In this document: one piece after another, positions 51,687 through 60,009 of the stretch
Layout of the letters: each line of letters opens with the position of its first letter
How positions within the stretch are numbered: position 1 is the stretch's first letter
Source: Nocardia panacis
Lineage (GTDB): Bacteria > Actinomycetota > Actinomycetes > Mycobacteriales > Mycobacteriaceae
Direction: 5' to 3'
NCBI RefSeq assembly: GCF_003598715.1
Contig: NZ_QZFU01000020.1
Span: forward strand, 43,372 to 107,371
DNA length: 64,000 nucleotides
The notes under the pieces: generated by a model
Told to the model about the DNA's origin: nothing
Database searches by the model: none
The model's input: the letters and a program-made list of their open reading frames with translations, nothing else
Program-made: the position numbers and the translations under genes

Positions 51687-52280
51687 GTGCATATCAGCGT
51701 CTCGGTCTACACCGCCAATGACATTTGGACCCAGCCCGCAGGGTGTTTCGGCGTCGACGTGATCATTCGCGGCGCTGGCGGCGGCGGCGACGCCACCGGG
51801 GGCGGCGGCGGAGGGGCGGCCGTGGCCAGCGCCAAACGGATCCCCGCCACGGCCCTCACCAGGACCGTCGTAATCACCGTCGGTGCAGGCGGCAGCGCGG
51901 GCCGCGACGGTGGCGCGAGCAGCTTCGGCACCTACTACACCGCCCCTGGCGGCTCCGGAGCCAACAACGGCGGGGGCGGCGGACTGTCCTACATCCGCGG
52001 CGGCGCAGGAGGTTCCGGCAGCGGCACACCCGGCGCGAGCGTCACCTCCGCGCCGATCCGTCTCCTGGCGGGTGGAGGCGGCGGAGGCGGTCCGAACGCA
52101 TCCGGCGGCGCATCGGGCAGCGTCCCGGCCGGAGTCTCCAATCCACCGCTGTGGCAAGCCTGCCAGTCCGGCGGCGGCGGAGCGGGAGGCAGCGCGGGCG
52201 GTTTCCCGGCTGGCGGCGGCGGGTCGGCTGCCAGTGGTGCCAATGGCTGCGTGACCGTCATCCAATACCTCTTCGACTGA
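51687..52280 (+). CDS. Glycine-rich fibre protein (second copy)
   Basis: 197 aa from GTG 51687. Starts HISVSVYTANDIWTQPAGCF then VDVIIRGAGGGG, and ends with VTVIQYLFD. Same Gly-rich architecture as the previous gene's C-terminal domain, so the two look like duplicated modules; here the domain stands alone. Confidence 0.68.
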   Translation: MHISVSVYTANDIWTQPAGCFGVDVIIRGAGGGGDATGGGGGGAAVASAKRIPATALTRTVVITVGAGGSAGRDGGASSFGTYYTAPGGSGANNGGGGGLSYIRGGAGGSGSGTPGASVTSAPIRLLAGGGGGGGPNASGGASGSVPAGVSNPPLWQACQSGGGGAGGSAGGFPAGGGGSAASGANGCVTVIQYLFD

Positions 52281-52288
52281 GGAGCAAA

Positions 52289-52627
52289 ATGCCCACAGCC
52301 ACAGTGCATCTCGAATCTGTTCCCGGATTTGCCGGTCAGGCGCGATGTTTCGCCGTCGACCCGCCGGTCCATGGAACTAGCTACGTGACCGTCTGTGTCA
52401 CACCAGGATTCGGCGACGTCGTCAAACCCGAAGCCAGTGTATTCCCCGCGACCGAGACCGGGGCGTGCGCGGAGACGTCGTTGCAGCGGCGCGGCGGATC
52501 CTTCGTCCTGCACGCCGAGGCCGACAGTGCCGAACGCCTCGAAGGCGCGTACTGGATGGCCCTGCAACTGCTCGGCGGCTACCAGATCACCCCGAGCACG
52601 GCCACAGACGCCTCCGAGGCATCGTGA
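52289..52627 (+). CDS. Hypothetical virion-associated protein
   Basis: 112 aa. Beta-type segments (TATVHLESVPGFAGQARCFA, TSYVTVCVTPG) and a C-terminal helix (AERLEGAYWMALQLLGGYQI). No family recognised; placed within the fibre gene group. GGAG upstream of the ATG. Confidence 0.5.
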   Translation: MPTATVHLESVPGFAGQARCFAVDPPVHGTSYVTVCVTPGFGDVVKPEASVFPATETGACAETSLQRRGGSFVLHAEADSAERLEGAYWMALQLLGGYQITPSTATDASEAS

Positions 52628-52950
52628 CCACACCACTCGGGTGGGAGCCGTCACGGCGCCCGCTGGTCCTGTCCGTCGGCGCGAACTTCACCCACAGCAT
52701 TAAATCCGCGACATCGGCCTTCCCCGCAGGGATCTCGGCGTGGATCGAGATCCGCGACAGCACCTCGACGACCGTGCTGGACACCTGGAACGCCACCAAC
52801 ATCTCCACGACATCCGTCGACTGGATCGTGGCCGCTGCTGCTGCCGCAGCGATCCCCACCGGTGCCCGATATCGGCTCTACGTGACGATCCCGACCAGCC
52901 CGGCGACCACGTTCGAATGGTTCTACGGACAAGTCGTGCGCAAACAGTAA
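52624..52950 (+). CDS. LtfC-like beta-sandwich fibre protein
   Basis: 108 aa from GTG 52624 overlapping the previous stop. RRPLVLSVGANFTHSIKSAT, WIEIRDSTSTTVLDTW and ARYRLYVTIP with FEWFYGQVVR resemble the LtfC/p132/Gp6 beta-sandwich family of tail-fibre parts. Confidence 0.6.
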   Translation: MTTPLGWEPSRRPLVLSVGANFTHSIKSATSAFPAGISAWIEIRDSTSTTVLDTWNATNISTTSVDWIVAAAAAAAIPTGARYRLYVTIPTSPATTFEWFYGQVVRKQ

Positions 52951-53021
52951 CGCCCACAACCGAACACCCACCCCAGCAAACCTTCGATCGGCTCGGGGGT
53001 TCGTCATGTAAGGAGTCCGCC

Positions 53022-53366
53022 ATGGCAATCGCTGTTGCCGCAACCCGCCAGTCTCTCGCCGACAACTACAAGGGGCTCGGTGCCTGGGTTTCACTGCACA
53101 CCGGCGACCCGGGCACGACCGGGACATCCGAGGCGTCCGGCGGCACCCCCGCCTACGCCCGCAAACAGACCACCTGGACCTCCTCGACCGGCGGCGTCGT
53201 GAACGGCAGCCAGGTCACCATCGACGTCCCCGCCGGCACCTACACCTATGCCGGGCTCTGGTCGGCCGCCACCGGCGGCACCTTCATCGACAAGGTGCTC
53301 ATCACCTCGACCGCGCTGGGCGCGCAGGGCCAGATCCTGGTGACCCCGTCGATCACGGTGTCCTGA
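53022..53366 (+). CDS. Tail-fibre-associated protein
   Basis: 114 aa. The motif WVSLHTGDPGTTGTSEASGG followed by YARKQTTW and YTYAGLWSA is shared by small tail-fibre proteins of many actinophages. AAGGAG upstream. Confidence 0.72.
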   Translation: MAIAVAATRQSLADNYKGLGAWVSLHTGDPGTTGTSEASGGTPAYARKQTTWTSSTGGVVNGSQVTIDVPAGTYTYAGLWSAATGGTFIDKVLITSTALGAQGQILVTPSITVS

Positions 53367-53369
53367 CCC

Positions 53370-54485
53370 GTGTCGTTCGCTGCCGACTCGCCGCGGCCCG
53401 GCTCGACCGTTACGGACATGCCCAATTCCACCTGGCTCGCGGACGCTCCCCGCGCACCGGTCGATACGGCACTGGCCCAGTGGATTCCGGCGATCCCCGA
53501 CGGGGTGGTCGCGAACTTCACCGGCTCCGCCGCAGCAGCCGCGACCGTCATCGGCAAGCCCGGGGTGTCTGCGGACTTCACCGGCCGCGGTCAGCTCACC
53601 GCAATGGCGCTGGCCAAAATTGCGGTCGCCGCGCCGTTCACCGGTGCCGGCCAGTTCACGGCGATCGCATCGATCCCGGCCCGGTTCACCAGCGCGGGCA
53701 CGTTCACCGCGACTGCGTGGCCGGGCGCGACCCGCACCGCTGCGCTCACCGGCTCCGGCGCACTGCGCGCGAGCATCACACCGATCGGTGTCACCACCGC
53801 CCCGTTCACGGGATCCGGTTCGGCGACAACGGCAATCGCAGTCCCGGTCTCGTCTGGGTTCACCGGCTCGGGCACGATGGCGGCGGCTGCCATCGGCGGA
53901 TACCCGGTCTCGGCTGGGTTCACCGGCATGGGCGTGTTAACCGCTGCGGTCGTCCCGGTGGTGCCGGTCTCGGCTGGATTCACCGGAGCAGGAACCCTCG
54001 CCGTCGTCCAATCGACCTATTCAATCGTCGGCGGATTCACCGGAGCAGGAACCCTCGCCGCGGCAGCGGTTGTCAACAAGCCCGCCAACCAGCGCATGTA
54101 TCTGACGGCCGACGCGTCACCGGCCGGCTCGACCACGCAGGTCACCGGCTGGACCGCGGACTCCGCCTATCCGGCCACCAGCATCAGCTCCTCCGCGCTG
54201 GTCATCGACCGGTCGGGCACGATCAACATCACCGCCCAGGCCGTGATCAGCCAGAACACGTTCAGCCAGGCTCTCACGGTCTACCTGTACAAGAACGGGT
54301 CGTCGGGCACGTTGATGAAGTCGGCAACAACGAGCGGCACCGGGACGCTGAGCTTGTCGACGACCGGCGTCAGCGTGGCAGCGGGCGACACACTGGGCGT
54401 GTGGGCCAACGGCGGCACCTACGCCGCCTATATCGTCTTCTCCAGCGGCACCTCGAACACCTATGTCCAGATCAACGGCGTCTAA
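53370..54485 (+). CDS. Tandem-repeat tail fibre protein
   Basis: 371 aa from GTG 53370. Residues about 48-235 contain about ten repeats of roughly 16-20 residues built on FTGSGxLTAxA (for example SAGFTGAGTLAVVQ). The C-terminal 135 residues form a beta-type head (RMYLTADASPAGSTTQVTGW, NGTYAA-like) that may bind the host. The DNA keeps a near-exact repeat of about 27 bases (starting near 53978 and 54033), so repeat number could change by slippage. Confidence 0.7.
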   Translation: MSFAADSPRPGSTVTDMPNSTWLADAPRAPVDTALAQWIPAIPDGVVANFTGSAAAAATVIGKPGVSADFTGRGQLTAMALAKIAVAAPFTGAGQFTAIASIPARFTSAGTFTATAWPGATRTAALTGSGALRASITPIGVTTAPFTGSGSATTAIAVPVSSGFTGSGTMAAAAIGGYPVSAGFTGMGVLTAAVVPVVPVSAGFTGAGTLAVVQSTYSIVGGFTGAGTLAAAAVVNKPANQRMYLTADASPAGSTTQVTGWTADSAYPATSISSSALVIDRSGTINITAQAVISQNTFSQALTVYLYKNGSSGTLMKSATTSGTGTLSLSTTGVSVAAGDTLGVWANGGTYAAYIVFSSGTSNTYVQINGV

Positions 54486-54515
54486 CCCGGTCGCAGCGAA
54501 AACACCTCGCCCCGA

Positions 54516-54543
54516 CCTTATCGGCTGGGCGAGTTCCTCGTGG
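54516..54543. terminator. Late-operon terminator
   Basis: CTCGCCC and GGGCGAG pair across a 14-base interval, followed by TTCCTC, 31 bases after the fibre gene stop and before a convergent gene. Confidence 0.5.
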
Positions 54544-54591
54544 TTTGGACGAGGGGCGATGCTCGCGTGACAGGCCAGGCCGACCGTGGAT

Positions 54592-54840
54592 CTACCCGAA
54601 GCTACCGGTCGACGGCAGGCTACTCTGCCCGCTCCGGTGGTAATCGACCTGATAGCTATCGCCCTGAAGTTGGAAACAATAGGCGGTGTAGCCGGCCTTC
54701 TGATAGGCGCGCGCAGTGTCCTGGCACGCCTGGTAACCGACAATGATGCCGGTGCGATCCGCTGCCGCGTTGCCCGCCGCGGCACCGATCCCGATTCCGC
54801 CCAAGGCGATCAACAATACGACTCGCGCAATGCGATTCAT
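54592..54840 (-). CDS. Small secreted protein (moron candidate)
   Basis: 82 aa from ATG 54840. Sec signal peptide: MNRIARVVLLIALGGIGIGA with a likely cut after NAAA. The mature part of about 56 residues has two Cys (VGYQACQDTARAY, TAYCFQLQGD) that could form a disulfide. It is antisense to the late operon, with its own likely promoter, as expected of a lysogeny-expressed moron. Similar small secreted proteins occur in Nocardia and mycobacteria; role unknown. Confidence 0.6.
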   Translation of the reverse strand: MNRIARVVLLIALGGIGIGAAAGNAAADRTGIIVGYQACQDTARAYQKAGYTAYCFQLQGDSYQVDYHRSGQSSLPSTGSFG

Positions 54841-55306
54841 CCCGTAACCCTCATGTTCAATGCGTTCCGGCCATTCGGGGAGATGCCGCGAATGTGCCAC
54901 GGCAACCCCGGATCCTGCTGGGGTGCCATAGGCGCTGTGATCACGAAACCCCCTGCTGTAAAGATATATTCGCGGCAGCCTACCTATGAAGTGAAGGACA
55001 TGTGCGTTCTTTGCTGTACCGGCGATGAGTTGGTCGCCGGCTTGTCGCAGCTGCCGAGGCGACGGGCGGCACGGTGCCGCTGAGGCACCTTCCCGTCCGC
55101 CTCGTAATCGGGAGCGTCCAGTGTGCTCGCGAGGGTCAGAGACCCGCTCGGGCCGCGACGAGATAAGCGGCGATCGACGTTGCGCCGATTTCGACTACTG
55201 CCGAGGCGATTTCGACTACGGTTCTCTCTGCTCCCCTCCTTCGGGATCGCGCGGTCGCGCGGGCCGAACGACTTCGTGCCGTGATCGGTCAGGAGACGAC
55301 GGAATG
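54841..55306. other. Intergenic region without a supported gene
   Basis: Several short open frames exist on the plus strand but none has a ribosome site or recognisable protein. The region holds a direct repeat GATTTCGACTAC near 55187 and 55208, and an AT-rich patch (AAAGATATATTC near 54961) that may be a promoter. Confidence 0.4.
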
Positions 55307-55730
55307 AGCCGCAAACCCCCGCGACGGGGACCCCGACCGGAAGGCGATACGGGCGGCGGCCGACCGGCTGCTGGCAGGGACGCCTCCGCGCTCGTCGACC
55401 GGAAGCCTGACCGGCAGCGAGCTGATCGTCGAATCGGGACTACGTCGGGACGTCGTCTACGGCAGCCACAAAGACCTCGTCGAGGAGTTTCAAGCGAGGG
55501 TCAAAGCCCAGCACGACGTGCCTGAGGCGGTGGCGAAGGTCAACGACGAGAACCGGGTATTGCGGGAGGAGATCATCACTGTCAGAGCGCAATTGGCCGA
55601 TGGACGGCGCAAAGGGAAGACACTCGCCAAATTCATCGCCGAACTGTCGCTGGAGCTGGAGCAAATCAGGGAAGAGTTGGAGCAGGCGTCGTCGATCACT
55701 CAACTGTCCTCGCGTCGCGAGGACAGTTGA
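55307..55730 (+). pseudogene. HTH/coiled-coil protein with disrupted N-terminus
   Basis: The open frame reads DRKAIRAAADRLLAGTPPRS, LTGSELIVESGLRRDVVYGS, HKDLVEEFQARVKAQ, then a coiled coil (AELSLELEQIREELEQASSI). This looks like a small DNA-binding protein often found near actinobacterial integrases. No ATG, GTG or TTG lies in frame at its head. The ATG at 55302, behind GGAGACGACGG, is in another frame, so a frameshift near 55330 or an unusual CTG start (55368) is needed. Confidence 0.55.
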
Positions 55731-55733
55731 GTG
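55697..55733. repeat. Perfect 18-bp inverted repeat
   Basis: CACTCAACTGTCCTCGCG and CGCGAGGACAGTTGAGTG are separated by a single T. It overlaps the 3' end of the preceding frame and lies downstream of the leftward Nudix gene. It may serve as a two-way terminator for the convergent transcripts, though no T tract is present. Confidence 0.75.
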
Positions 55734-55763
55734 CGACTTCGATCGAGAAGTCTCGCAGCGATG

Positions 55764-56183
55764 TCAATCGGCATCGACTGGCACGGCCGCCGGCGGCGTC
55801 GCGAAGAACTCGGCCAGTATGGCGTTGTCCTCATATGCCAGTCCCGTCGCGGCGGCGTCGGACTCTCCGAACCAGCCGAGCCGCTGGCCTTCGGTGAGCA
55901 CGACGTCGTCGATTTCGAAGGCGATGCGGGCGAAGAAGGTGTGTTCCACGCCGTAGTGCAGGTCTCGGGTGCGAACATGCTGGATCTCGGTCGGGTCGAG
56001 TATGACGCCGATTTCCTCCTCGATCTCGCGGCGCACGCACTCGGCCGGCGTCTCTCCGTCCTCCAGCATCCCGCCGAGAAGGGACCACATTCCGGGGTAG
56101 GGGATCTCGGGTTTGTCGTCGCGCAGGTACATCAACACTTGACGTCGTGGGTTGACCAGGATGATCTGGGTGCCTTCGCGCAT
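55764..56183 (-). CDS. Nudix hydrolase
   Basis: 139 aa. The complete Nudix box runs from Gly38 to Val60: GGMLEDGETPAEC then VRREIEEEIGV, fitting GX5EX7REUXEEXGU. Hydrolyses a nucleoside diphosphate linked to another group; the substrate is not predictable. Last gene of the leftward eight-gene cargo operon, 14 bases after the epimerase-aminotransferase gene. In pSAM2-type elements a Nudix protein (Pif) blocks redundant transfer, a precedent for Nudix genes in integrated elements. Confidence 0.87.
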   Translation of the reverse strand: MREGTQIILVNPRRQVLMYLRDDKPEIPYPGMWSLLGGMLEDGETPAECVRREIEEEIGVILDPTEIQHVRTRDLHYGVEHTFFARIAFEIDDVVLTEGQRLGWFGESDAAATGLAYEDNAILAEFFATPPAAVPVDAD

Positions 56184-56197
56184 GGTGCCGGGCGCTC

Positions 56198-58351
56198 CTA
56201 TCGCTGGTGGGCCGAGGCGACCTTGCGGACCGCGTCGGCGACGTCGCGGACGTCGTTCTCAGTCATGGCGGGATACAGCGGCAGCGACACGATCCGAGCC
56301 GAGGCGTCCCGCGCCGCCGGCAACATGTCGGGGTCCATGCCGCGGTCCAGATGATAGGGCTGAAGGTGCAGCGAGATGAAGTGAACGCCGACCCCGATGC
56401 CTTCGGCGCGCAGGGCCTCGATGAACCTGTCGCGGTCGATGACCAGCCGGTCCTGGTCCAGCGCGATCACATAGAGGTGGTGGGTGTGGCGCACGCCTAC
56501 TCGGCGTGTCGGCAGCCCGATGCCGGGGACGTCGGCGAGCAGCCGGTCGTAAAGATCTGCGTGGCGGGTCCGGGTGGCGATGAACTCCTCGAGGCGTGGC
56601 AGTTGGTGGATGCCGATCGCGGCGGCCAGATCGGGCATGTTGTACTTGAATCCGGGTTCGATCAGTTCCCAGTGGACCGCCCCGCCGGGGGCGTAGCGCC
56701 GCCAGGCATCCTTGCTGATGCCGTGCAGCGACAGCACCCGCGCCCGCTCGGCCAGCTCGTCGTCGTCGATGACCAGCAGCCCGCCCTCGCCGGTGGTGAG
56801 GTTCTTGGTGGCGTAGAAGCTGAACGCCGCCATCGTGCTGGTTTGGCCGATCATCTTCTCACCCCAGTGGGCGCCGAAGGCGTGCGCGGCGTCCTCGATC
56901 ACGATCAGGCCGTGATCGGCGGCCAGCGTGCCGATCGCGTCCATGTCGCAGGGCTGCCCGGCCATGTGGACCGGCATGACCGCTTTGGTCCGCGCGGTGA
57001 TCGCGGCCTTGACCGCGGCGGGGTCGATGTTGAGGGTATCGGGCTCGACGTCGGCGAATACGGTGGTCGCGCCGACGTGGTGGATCACGTTGGCGGTCGC
57101 GGGCCAGGTGATCGGGGTGGTGATCACCTCGTCGCCCGGGCCGATCCCGGCCGCGGCGAGCGCCAGGTGCAGCGCGCCGGTGCCGGAGTTGGTGGCCACG
57201 GCGTGCTCGACGCCGAGGTAGTCCGCGCACATCGCCTCGAACTGCTTGGTGCGCGGCCCGGTGGTCAACCAGCCCGACCGCAGCACGGCCAGCACCTCGT
57301 TCTCCTCCTCGCGGCCGATCGTGGGTACCGCGAACGGCAGCGGTTTCCACCGCACGGGCGCGCCGCCGTCGATGGCAGGCAGCTTGCGCACTCGGTCGAT
57401 CATGGTGACGGTGTGGTGGCGCGGATGCTCCCAGTCATCGGGATCCATCGCTTCCAGCGCCGCGCGGACCTCACGGATGCCGTCGGCGACCGTATGGGCT
57501 GGCCGGAACCCGGTCAACGCCGCGAACCGGGCACCGTCGACCCGATAGGAACGCGCGTCGACCCGCTCGGTGCCCGAGGTCACGACGGCGGCGGGGAACT
57601 CCACGGCGACCAGGGCCGCCAGCTCGCAGATCGCCAGGTTCTCACCCACGACGTTGAACACCGCGCCGTCCGGCAACAGTTCGTCGGGTGTCTCCACGCA
57701 CAGGCGATAGGCAGTGGCGGCATCGGCGACGTGCAGGAACGGCCGCCATTGGCGGCCATCGCCGTCCACGGCGATCCTGCCGCGGGCCATGGCGTGGTGG
57801 GTCATCGTGTTGACCGCCAGGTCCAGCCGCATCCGCGGCGAAACCCCGAACAGGGTGGCCTTGCGCAACGACACTGTCCGGAACAGCGAGGTCTCCAGGT
57901 TCCGCAGCGCCGTTTCGGTGCTGACCTTCGTACCGGCATAGATCGTCAACGGCCCCAGCGGCGCGTCCTCGGTCAACGGCATGGTGTCGTTGCTGCCGTA
58001 GACGCTGCACGAGGAGGCGTGCACGAACCTGCGCACCCCGGCCGCCCGCGCGGCTTCGGCCAGGCGGATCGTCGCGCGCTGGTTCACCTCGATCGTCCAC
58101 ACCGGATCGAGTTGTCCCGCAGGGTCGTTGCTGATCGCGGCCAACGCGATGACGACATCGACATCAGTGAGCAGTCCGAGGTCCATCGTCCGCATGTCGG
58201 CGCGGTGGATGTCCAGGCGCGGATGGTCGGCGAGGGTGTCGCCGAACCAGTAGGTGTCCACCGCCGTGACGGTGTGACCGTCGGTGAGCAGTTGCGGCAC
58301 CAGCACCGCTCCGAGGAAGCCGCCGGCTCCCGTGACCAGGATCTTGCACAT
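56198..58351 (-). CDS. Bifunctional NAD-epimerase/dehydratase - DegT/DnrJ/EryC1/StrS aminotransferase
   Basis: 717 aa. The N-terminal extended SDR (1-305) has NAD motif TGAGGFLG (7-14), ASSCSVYG and the catalytic Tyr138/Lys142 pair (IYAGTK). The C-terminal DegT-type PLP enzyme (about 335-717) has VIEDAAHAFGA (Asp487) and the PLP lysine Lys516 in SFYATKNLTTGEGG. It should convert an NDP-sugar to an amino sugar in one chain. GGAGAAAGG precedes the ATG at 58351. Both active sites appear intact. Confidence 0.88.
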   Translation of the reverse strand: MCKILVTGAGGFLGAVLVPQLLTDGHTVTAVDTYWFGDTLADHPRLDIHRADMRTMDLGLLTDVDVVIALAAISNDPAGQLDPVWTIEVNQRATIRLAEAARAAGVRRFVHASSCSVYGSNDTMPLTEDAPLGPLTIYAGTKVSTETALRNLETSLFRTVSLRKATLFGVSPRMRLDLAVNTMTHHAMARGRIAVDGDGRQWRPFLHVADAATAYRLCVETPDELLPDGAVFNVVGENLAICELAALVAVEFPAAVVTSGTERVDARSYRVDGARFAALTGFRPAHTVADGIREVRAALEAMDPDDWEHPRHHTVTMIDRVRKLPAIDGGAPVRWKPLPFAVPTIGREEENEVLAVLRSGWLTTGPRTKQFEAMCADYLGVEHAVATNSGTGALHLALAAAGIGPGDEVITTPITWPATANVIHHVGATTVFADVEPDTLNIDPAAVKAAITARTKAVMPVHMAGQPCDMDAIGTLAADHGLIVIEDAAHAFGAHWGEKMIGQTSTMAAFSFYATKNLTTGEGGLLVIDDDELAERARVLSLHGISKDAWRRYAPGGAVHWELIEPGFKYNMPDLAAAIGIHQLPRLEEFIATRTRHADLYDRLLADVPGIGLPTRRVGVRHTHHLYVIALDQDRLVIDRDRFIEALRAEGIGVGVHFISLHLQPYHLDRGMDPDMLPAARDASARIVSLPLYPAMTENDVRDVADAVRKVASAHQR

Positions 58352-58389
58352 CGTGTTCAGCCTTTCTCCGTGGTGTGAGGTGGAGGGAG

Positions 58390-58866
58390 TCACTGATCCC
58401 AGCTGGCCGGCTCCTTCTTGCTGGCGAGTTGGTAGGCCGTGACGTGGTAGAGACGGCGGTGGCGATACAGCCAGGCCAGAACCCGATGCACGTCTGTTGC
58501 TGATTCACCCGCCCGCCAAGCGATTTCATCGCCGGTGCGCGCGCCGCACCGGTACAGGGCCGTGACCGCGACACGTTGCAGGTAGCTGAACGTCTCGGGC
58601 CTGGTAGACAACTCGCTACGGGTCGCGGCCGTGATCGCCCACGCGCCGACCCGCCGCACCGATCCTCGGCGTTCCAGCCAGTCCAGCGCGGCGGCCGTCG
58701 CCGCAATCGAGTAGCCGGTGATGTGAGAGATGTCGCCCACGGTGCGAGCACCGGGCAGCCGACCGAGCATGACGAGTATTTCCAACGCGCACGCGGCCAC
58801 TACATTGCCGCCGTCGCGCAGCCGGAGCACGGGATAGGTGGGGACGCTAGAACGCACGCGCGTCAC
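58390..58866 (-). CDS. Putative double winged-helix protein
   Basis: 158 aa from GTG 58866. The first half has a winged-HTH-like pattern (ARTVGDISHITGYSIAATAA, LDWLERRGSVRRVG); the second half repeats it (ALYRCGARTGDEIAWRAGES, VLAWLYRHRRLY). Overlaps the upstream gene by 20 bases. Could be a regulator or a structural partner of the operon enzymes. Not a recognised family. Confidence 0.55.
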   Translation of the reverse strand: MTRVRSSVPTYPVLRLRDGGNVVAACALEILVMLGRLPGARTVGDISHITGYSIAATAAALDWLERRGSVRRVGAWAITAATRSELSTRPETFSYLQRVAVTALYRCGARTGDEIAWRAGESATDVHRVLAWLYRHRRLYHVTAYQLASKKEPASWDQ

Positions 58867-59146
58867 CGCCCCCGCCCGCCCCGAGAACCTGCCCGGGGCG
58901 GGCGGGGGCGGACCAGCCGGGCGGCTGCTCGCGTGTCGGGATCCGGAAGTCCAGGCCCCGCTCGGCGCGTTGTTCGAGGAGCCACCACCGCATCCCGCAC
59001 TCGGATTCGGTTGTGCCGCCAGATTTTTCGGTGCAGTGCCAATGCCCGCTCAGCCAGACCTCGATCTCGCCGTCGAACATGCGGCGGCTACCGGCGGCCG
59101 GTGCGGTGTGGCTGTGGCGGCGCTCGCCGAACGGGGAATCGTTCAC
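58847..59146 (-). CDS. Hypothetical protein of the cargo operon
   Basis: 99 aa from a GTG overlapping the nucleoside hydrolase stop. Central EIEVWLSGHWHCTEKSGGTT with three Cys/His positions and a C-terminal WWLLEQRAERGLDFRIPTRE, ending in a Gly-rich tail. Unrecognised. Confidence 0.5.
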   Translation of the reverse strand: MNDSPFGERRHSHTAPAAGSRRMFDGEIEVWLSGHWHCTEKSGGTTESECGMRWWLLEQRAERGLDFRIPTREQPPGWSAPARPGQVLGAGGGGDARAF

Positions 59147-60009
59147 AGGCCGATCACCGTGCGCTGCCACGCGTTGAAGGCGTCGTAGTCGACGCCTGTC
59201 GAGACGAGCATTCGGCGCGCGCCCGGCTCGCGGCGAAGGAACGCGTCGCCGCTGACGGCGATGTCCTCGGCGGCGAAGCGCACGAATTTCTGCCCGAGCG
59301 CAGCGGACAGGGTGAGTGGATCGTGCAGGTAGAAGTGTGGACGTTTCGAGAGCCAGTTGCGGACGTTCGCGAACAGCAACCGCGCCCAGGGGGCGTCGTT
59401 GCCCGCCAACTCCTTGTAGAGGTCGCTGTCGGTGGTGACGCGGATTTCGGGGACTCCGGTGTGGTCGGAGAGCACCAGGCGCGGGCGATGCAGCATCCGC
59501 AGTCCGACTCCCGCGGCGCGCACATCGACGCGCAGGTTGTGGCTGGTCTTCGTGGGGCCGCTGTGATAGGTGTCGAGCCATCCACCCTGCTGGGTGACCG
59601 CGATCTTCTCGGTGAGATGCGGTCGTTCGGTGAGGACCGAGACCACGTTGCTCAGCGGTCCCTGCCCGGCCCATTGGACGGGTCCGTAGGTCGACCTGCA
59701 CGCGCTCTCGACCGCGTCGTGGAAGGCACCGGGTTGGGCTGGGGCGGTGAGGGCTTCGTCGTGGACGACGAAGCTCTCGCTCCCGAGATCGATCCCGACA
59801 TGGACCGGCACGTCTGGGCGGTCGAGCGCGTCCAGCAGCGCTCGCGCGTAGCGGGCGCGGTACCCGCCGCGTACCTCGTCGGCGGTCACCACGATCAGCT
59901 GCTCGACCGAGCGCGCCGCCGCGACAAGCGCGAACGCGTCGTCGGGGTCGTAGCCGATATCGGTATCCATGATCACGGACACGGCCGGATCAACAATCAC
60001 GGAATTCAT
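59143..60009 (-). CDS. Nucleoside hydrolase (IU-NH family)
   Basis: 288 aa. The family calcium/ribose-binding motif is present as VIMDTDIGYDPDDAFAL (Asp15, Asp17, Asp21, Asp23-24 region). A later Asp/His region (FYLHDPLTLSAAL) provides further metal and base contacts. Cleaves the N-glycosidic bond of a nucleoside; specificity unknown. ATG 60009 overlaps the upstream small gene's stop (ATGA). Unusual cargo for a temperate phage. Confidence 0.85.
   Translation of the reverse strand: MNSVIVDPAVSVIMDTDIGYDPDDAFALVAAARSVEQLIVVTADEVRGGYRARYARALLDALDRPDVPVHVGIDLGSESFVVHDEALTAPAQPGAFHDAVESACRSTYGPVQWAGQGPLSNVVSVLTERPHLTEKIAVTQQGGWLDTYHSGPTKTSHNLRVDVRAAGVGLRMLHRPRLVLSDHTGVPEIRVTTDSDLYKELAGNDAPWARLLFANVRNWLSKRPHFYLHDPLTLSAALGQKFVRFAAEDIAVSGDAFLRREPGARRMLVSTGVDYDAFNAWQRTVIGL

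Noticed and set aside
54853..55083. Plus-strand frame starting MFNAFRPFGEMP
   Set aside because: No ribosome site, irregular composition and no recognisable features; left as intergenic.
56207..58378. 723-codon plus-strand frame
   Set aside because: Antisense to the epimerase-aminotransferase fusion, whose motifs are unmistakable; the plus-strand translation has no recognisable family and typical shadow composition.
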